Origin: Microvelia longipes
Taxonomy: Eukaryota; Arthropoda; Insecta; Hemiptera; Veliidae
Direction of reading: 5' to 3'
NCBI GenBank assembly: GCA_018340805.1
Contig: JACMZG010001913.1
Coordinates: 30,684,127 to 30,748,126 of the forward strand
Length of the DNA stretch: 64,000 bases
Numbering within the stretch: the first letter of the stretch is position 1; each line of letters opens with the position of its first letter. Both the position numbers and the translations under genes were made by a program. This document shows positions 58,990-64,000 of the stretch, one piece after another. The notes beneath the pieces were generated by a model. The model was given only the letters and a program-made list of their open reading frames with translations, made no database searches and had not been told where the DNA came from.

Positions 58990-59660
58990 TTAGCGAGCCC
59001 CAGACATGCATATTCCTAACTATTTATTTATTTTGGGCGAGCCTAGCGAGCTCTAGTATCCACATTTTGTCAGTACCAAAAGTTTAAGGGTGAGCGTAGC
59101 TTGCCCCAGTATTTCTACATTAACATGCATTTCTTACCATTAGTATCGAAATGGGCGAACGAAGCAAGCTCTTGCATTTACATTTTGTCACTGATAATCT
59201 CTTTAACACAAGCATAGCGAGCCCCCGGTACCTACATTTTCCTCGCTATTAATCTCTTTAGGGCGAGCGTAGCGAGCCCCAGATATAACATTAAATTATT
59301 ATCAATGTCTTTAGGTAGTATGGAAATTAAAAATTTTTTTTCTTACAGTTACTATCTCAAGGGGCGAGCGAAGTGAGCGCAAGTATTTCAATTTTTTTTA
59401 CGAGCAATATTTTAGGGCGAGGGTAGCAAGACGCCTTAGTTTTTATAATTTCTGAATTATTTATCCCATTAAGTCAAGTACATCGAACCCGAACATACAT
59501 TTTTCTTGTGTGAGCGTTGCAAACCTAAGAATTAACTTCAAGAAATCTTTACTATTAGTATATTATATAAAATCTTGCAAGCTGAAAAATAGTATGGAAC
59601 ATAGTATTAATATGTTTCTATTATTAATCTCTTCATGACTGGCGCAGCGAGCCCAGGAAT
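58990..59660 (+). repeat. Irregular array of GGGC-type GNA hairpins
   Basis: Eight to ten copies of a unit near GGGCGAGCGTAGCGAGCCC, spaced 50-110 bp: about 59035, 59088, 59155, 59206 (right half), 59261 (perfect), 59362, 59414 and 59639 (right half). Several are followed by a short AGTATNNACATTTT-type linker and an ATTA(A/G)TCTCTTTA word. Loops vary between GTA, GAA and CTA; most stems are kept. Confidence 0.82.
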
Positions 59661-60017
59661 ATACGTTTTTCTCACTATATTAATCACATTAAGGCAAGTG
59701 GGTTGGCCAACTAACTAGGCTTAGTTATAGTTTTGAACTGCAAAGGGGACACTAAGTGATAATGTGTTTGTGGGATGAGATTTTTACAAAAATCATTAAA
59801 TTTTAATTAAGGCTTCCTTATTTTTATGAGGATTTGAGCAACATTAAACAACATTGATAGGAGGGCTGCTTGGTCTTGCTCATCCCCTACATGGGCCGTC
59901 TGCGCAGGCGTTTCAATACAACAAGAGACAAGTCATTATTGGATTATAGAAAATTCTATTGGAAAATAATTTTAAAAACTTAGATCCATAAAAAATAATA
60001 GAAAAGAAAAAATAAAG

Positions 60018-60126
60018 TCTCTCCAGAGTTCAAGATATTTATTTATAATAAAGCTAAGCGCTTTCTTGTTAGGTTGAAAGCGCTCTTAATAAATATTAAA
60101 TAAATAAAGATCTTGAACTATGGATC
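60018..60126. mobile_element. Small foldback MITE, about 110 bp
   Basis: Left AGAGTTCAAGATATTTATTT and AAGCGCTTTC pair with GAAAGCGCT and AAATAAAGATCTTGAACT on the right, across a 10-nt centre. Confidence 0.75.
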
Positions 60127-60490
60127 TTTTACAGCAGTCTCTAATTGTAAATGCAACAGTGATACATTATAACAACGTTTTGCAAACCAAAGCTCATTTC
60201 GACATCCGGAAATTGAATAAACTACGCATTTTTGCGTAGTTTTATGTAAAGTTTTTACATTACAACTAACTCAAAAACCAGGAATAATACAAGATACAAA
60301 CAATATAAATAGCATTTACTCCAATATCCTAAATTTTAAAAGACCCTCTACAAATACAGTACCCCTGTCAGCAAATACAAATCCTACTTTAGTCCCTAGG
60401 GAGTCTCTCCCATTCTAACCTTTTCACCTGTAACTTTTTTATACAGTTTACAAACAGATTTCTGTTAAATATCATTCATTTATATACCTG

Positions 60491-61243
60491 ATGTTTTCTC
60501 GGGGATCTGTTAGTTTACCTCTGGTATGTATTATTTTTAATTTTTTACTCAGGTATTTGTGGATTTTAGTGGTTCTAACATTACCTGATGATGCTGAACT
60601 TCTCTCAGAAAAACGTTGTTACATTGTTGAACTATTCAAAAAAATTAACAATAAGGGACTGGAGTTTTCATTATTCTTGACCTTAAAATTAAGATATACA
60701 ACTTTGTCAACTTTGTTCCAAACAGTTATAAAAGCCCTGGTGTTAGTAATGTACAAATATTCTTAGACTGAATACTATTTGGAATATTGGTTCGAAAATT
60801 CAACAGAAATTGATAAAATCAAGACCATCCCGCGACCGCAATGAAATTATCTCAAATAACCTGTGCTAACTACAGATGTGGTTGAAGTTTTAATCCTAAT
60901 AGGTTTAGGACTCTTCATACTACCTCAAGAATATTTGTATGATAATTGTTAGCAAAATTACATCTTGGTCAAAGTTCACAAGAAATCATCTTAGGAATTT
61001 AACATGTAACAAGGGCGTATGCCAAGGATTACGTTTAGTCAAGAACTATACATATAATATATAGTAATTCTAATACATGCCACAGTACCTACCCTCTACC
61101 TTGCTGCTTGTCCTTCCTTAGAAAGAGTTCAAGCACACTAACTTGGAATAATCATAGACGACTGCTTGACATGAAAAAACACATCGACAACTTACTCTGA
61201 GACTCAGACACTTATCTATATATTTTCTAGAACTACTGGATTC
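60491..61243 (+). pseudogene. Degenerate LINE reverse transcriptase
   Basis: Early codons read RGSVSLPLVCIIFNFLL, resembling the conserved 'QGS.LGPLLF.I..NDL' block. About 15 codons later comes LTLPDDAELL, resembling the catalytic 'FADDTALL' box with substitutions. Further on, around 61140-61190, frameshifted words IIIDDCLT and KKHID match the 'LG..ID..L.W..HI' segment after the palm domain; each needs a one-base correction, so the copy is dead. This stretch leads straight into the better preserved frame at 61244. Confidence 0.6.
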
Positions 61244-61750
61244 TTGACTTTACAGCAACGCACAAACCTTTACTACGGACTAGCAAATTCTATCATACAA
61301 TACGGCATAATAGCATGGGGATCTGCGAGTAAAACTCTGAAAAAATCTGTATCAATACAACAAAAATCCATACTAAGAACTATACTAAAAAAACCTCGAC
61401 GCTCACCAAGCAAAGACCTGTTTGAACAATTAAACGTACTAACTGTTAACCAAATATATGACCTAAACTCTATACTAATGACTTTCAAAAACAGACACAA
61501 AGTAATAGAAATTAATCATACTAAAGGCACGAGAAATCAGACTAAAATGATGTACTTGACTCCAAAAACCAACACCTCAACAAGACAGAACTACTGGACT
61601 TACACTGGACCTGAACTTGTAAACAAAACTAACACCAAAGCTACTTACCATTTTAAAAACACACCTACTAACAAACCTGACTCACTAAAAAAACGTCTTC
61701 GACAGTTTATTTTGCACGATAAGGCAAATAAAAAACCTGAACTAAAATAG
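61244..61750 (+). pseudogene. LINE reverse transcriptase C-terminal fragment
   Basis: 168 codons without a stop. The start LTLQQRTNLYYGLANSIIQY and GIIAWGSASKT match the 'LY..L..SIL.YGI..WG' segment after the RT domain in CR1/Jockey/RTE-type LINEs. QQKSILRTILKKPRRSPSKD, then LFEQLNVLTVNQIYDLN follow the usual 'Q...IR.I......S...LF..L.IL....LY' pattern. Ends before a T-rich 3' region. No ATG at the start, and upstream sequence is frameshifted, so it is a fragment of a dead element with its last part still open. Confidence 0.8.
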
Positions 61751-62205
61751 TAAAATATTACCAAAAATTATCTTTGATTCTACATTGAAATTAACATCTA
61801 TTCGACACGCAAAAGCAATTAAATGTATTAAAAAAAATTAATAGAGTTGTGAAACCTTTACTTGAATATATTTTGCATTGTCATACATCTTGTATAAAAC
61901 TTAAAAATAGAAGAATTTTATATTTATTTATAGTTATTAACTTTAATTTAATGTTTCATCTTTCTTATTTTTACTTACTTAATGTACTAACAACACATTT
62001 TTATTTTACATGTAATCCTTTTATTTATCTTAATTTAACAATTTGCATGCTTTATAATATATTATTAATAATAATAATTACAAGAATATTTTAGTTAAAT
62101 ATGTATACCCACATAGCACTGGAGTTTTCTTCCTATTATGTGGGTTAACCTTTCTATATTTTTTGATTTTGTGATTATCTATTTATTTAAATAAAGGAAT
62201 CATAA
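61751..62205 (+). repeat. LINE 3' untranslated tail with stem-loop
   Basis: AT-rich tail holding a stem ACCCACATA/TATGTGGGT (about 62108-62147) and ending AATAAAGGAATCATAAAAAA. Terminal stem-loops plus short A-rich tails are usual for LINE RNA recognition. Confidence 0.6.
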
Positions 62206-62699
62206 AAAAAATTATTTATTGATAAATTTTTCAATTCATCATTACAAAATTAATTCAAACATACAACAATTCAGGGTTAATCAAAAATATTAAATGTAAA
62301 GCGAGAGAATAACTCAAAATTGAATTTACTTAAATTACTTAATCACTTAACATTCTATTTCTGTTGCCTCCTTAATCTCTACTTGGAGTTTGGTAACTTG
62401 TAATTAATGATTATTACACCGATGTGTGAAATTGTATTTCATGATCTCTTGGATTGGAATTTAATTTAAGCGCCGTAAACCTACTCAGTTTACTTCAGGC
62501 TCTCAGTTTAAATTGTTTGAATTGTACTTCTACGGAAATTTCATGCAGGGAATAACACAGCAATAAAGAAAGGGTGGTTCGCAAAGTCATTACCGACAAA
62601 AAACTACATATTGACTATACCCTATTTCCTAACTTATCTCCATTGGTCGACTCACCCTCATAAAATCGCCGATTATAGGTAAAGTGTTACCAAAGAGCA

Positions 62700-62865
62700 T
62701 AAATTCATAGAGGAACCATCTTATGCTATTTTTTTACAAAAAAAAGAGAGGGTGACATAAAAACGCCTGAAACGGATACTTTAAGTGAAATCTCAGTTTT
62801 GAAATTTTCGCAAACAATAATTTTCCTATTTACTTACGATATAAATGAGGAAAAGTAAAAAGAGA
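62700..62865 (+). repeat. Dispersed 'GATAATTC' family, copy 10
   Basis: CGCCTGAAACGGATACTTTA, then TTTTCGCAAACAATAATTTT and ACGATATAAATGAGGAAAAG. The left part is lost or diverged. Confidence 0.65.
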
Positions 62866-64000
62866 AGGGATATTGGAAATAATGAACTGAAAAAAAAATA
62901 TTAGCGAAAAAATCATAAATCGATAGGTATAAATAAAATGATAATTTCAATAAATAAGGTATAGGTAAATAAGATTTTAATGTTGCCAAAAACATTTAAT
63001 TTAAATTTTTAAACCCATCCCCAAAAAATACGATTAGTTGTGTCCGCAATTTTTAATTCCACACCCTTATCATTAGAATCTTCTCTTAAAAAACAAAAAG
63101 AGCAATTTTCCCGTTCGCTGCTCTTTTAGCTCTAATTTTCTCTTGCTTGTATCGTAACTTTTGTTTTGAGGTAGTTTGTAAGATGAGATACTAAGGTTGT
63201 ATATCCGGGCTGAAACAAAACTTAATTCTCATCCAGTTCTTGCTCAGTTTTAGTGTATTAACACAAAAAAAACAACAACACTGTATTTTGTGAGTTTGCA
63301 CAACGTGAAACTTTATTGTTTTTCCTGAAAAAATGATATCACTGAATTTTACCCTTGAGATTGATAGTGATACCTTCTAGGGTCACGGATAGCTGTATTT
63401 GGGGACCATGAGGGATCACTATCACAGTAAATTGTCGGACGGTTTGGTTTGTAACAATGGCAGAGTCTCATTAGATTCTGTTTTATTGGCCCAATGTTCT
63501 ATTGTCAACACAAGAAAAGATTCAAAAAACAATCAGGTACGCAGTACCTCCTCATTACTTCGTATTCACAACGCTCATCCACCCTAATTTGAACTGGCTT
63601 CGCTCGTCCTAAGAATATTCAAGTCGTTAAATTTATTTAGCAACACGTCACAGAGCACTAACACAGAACTAAGTTAAACAGATGGTCATAAAAAACAAAA
63701 AAATACAATGTAAGTAAAATTAAATAAAAAGACATTTAAAAACAGTAAAAGCTAAAAACAAGGCATACATTTTAATAAAAACAAAAAAAAAGTTACTTAA
63801 AAAACCTGGTCAAGCGCATTATGCCTATAAAGCAACAACACGACAGACACGAGCAGTTTCCTTTTCTTCATAAGAAAAACTGTAAGGAGGTAAATGAATA
63901 AAATAAACCTTAGTAAAAAGGAACAAAAAGACCACAAGGACGGATACCATAATTGTTACAACACAGCAAGAACCGTAGCAAAATGGTAGCAATCAAGAGC
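62866..64000. other. Remaining right-end intergenic sequence
   Basis: Apart from the hairpin unit at 63532-63612, AT-rich sequence without a convincing gene or complete element. Confidence 0.45.
63532..63612 (-). repeat. Hairpin repeat unit, inverted copy
   Basis: Minus strand: AGGACGAGCGAAGCCAGTTC, a degenerate GAGCGTTGTGAATACGAAGT and AGGAGGTACTGCGTACC, the same order as at 55046 and 41205. Confidence 0.65.

Overview
The window looks like one stretch of an AT-rich, repeat-dense arthropod genome, most likely an insect. The basis is long (TA)n tracts, abundant short inverted-repeat transposons, tRNA-derived SINEs, a BEL/Pao LTR retrotransposon, LINE fragments, and a spliced host gene with GT-AG introns. 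No bacterial gene organisation is visible. I cannot name the species.

The only convincing host gene is on the + strand in the first 15 kb. Five short exons (232-418, 1133-1225, 6406-6586, 12149-12292, 14685-14853) join with matching phases. They encode the C-terminal part of an acidic, Ser/Pro-rich, low-complexity protein ending in a PPPY motif. I read it as the tail of a larger protein whose upstream exons lie outside the window. I cannot assign the family with confidence. Its second intron (1226-6405) carries a 5'-truncated SINE and a complete but internally deleted BEL/Pao element (1696-5673). That element has 193/192-bp LTRs, a 5-bp target duplication, an intact 499-residue Gag and a pol collapsed to two end fragments. 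A 917-bp inverted-repeat DNA element sits exactly at its pol stop codon. The whole element landed inside a 20-bp minisatellite that runs up to exon 3.

From 15 kb to 64 kb I see no intact host gene. The sequence is a mosaic of: (i) a hAT-like MITE family in three full copies (8409-8863, 28285-28596, 47523-47972), each with a perfect 8-bp target duplication; (ii) foldback or long-TIR elements (18338-18895, 19950-20102, 34361-34454, 38465-39195, 44031-44271, 45055-45575, 52091-53434, 57680-58091, 60018-60126); (iii) a dispersed repeat family of about 180-500 bp with about ten copies; (iv) SINEs at 10918-11090 (-), 20880-20960 and 35947-36430; (v) LINE remnants, namely an RNase H fragment at 31236-31574 and reverse transcriptase C-terminal sequence with a 3' tail at 60491-62205; (vi) minisatellites and long (TA)n tracts.

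The most unusual recurring signal is a small hairpin module: outer stem, GA, GC, a triloop usually of the form GNA, GC, GA, outer stem. It occurs singly around 22, 35, 38, 39.7, 41, 55 and 63.6 kb and in an irregular array at 59.0-59.7 kb. Its outer stem changes in a compensating way between copies. A related GC-rich chain of perfect hairpins lies at 47109-47349. Retained pairing with changing sequence suggests that structure, not only common descent, has been kept. This is the candidate for an undescribed system, though its function is unknown.
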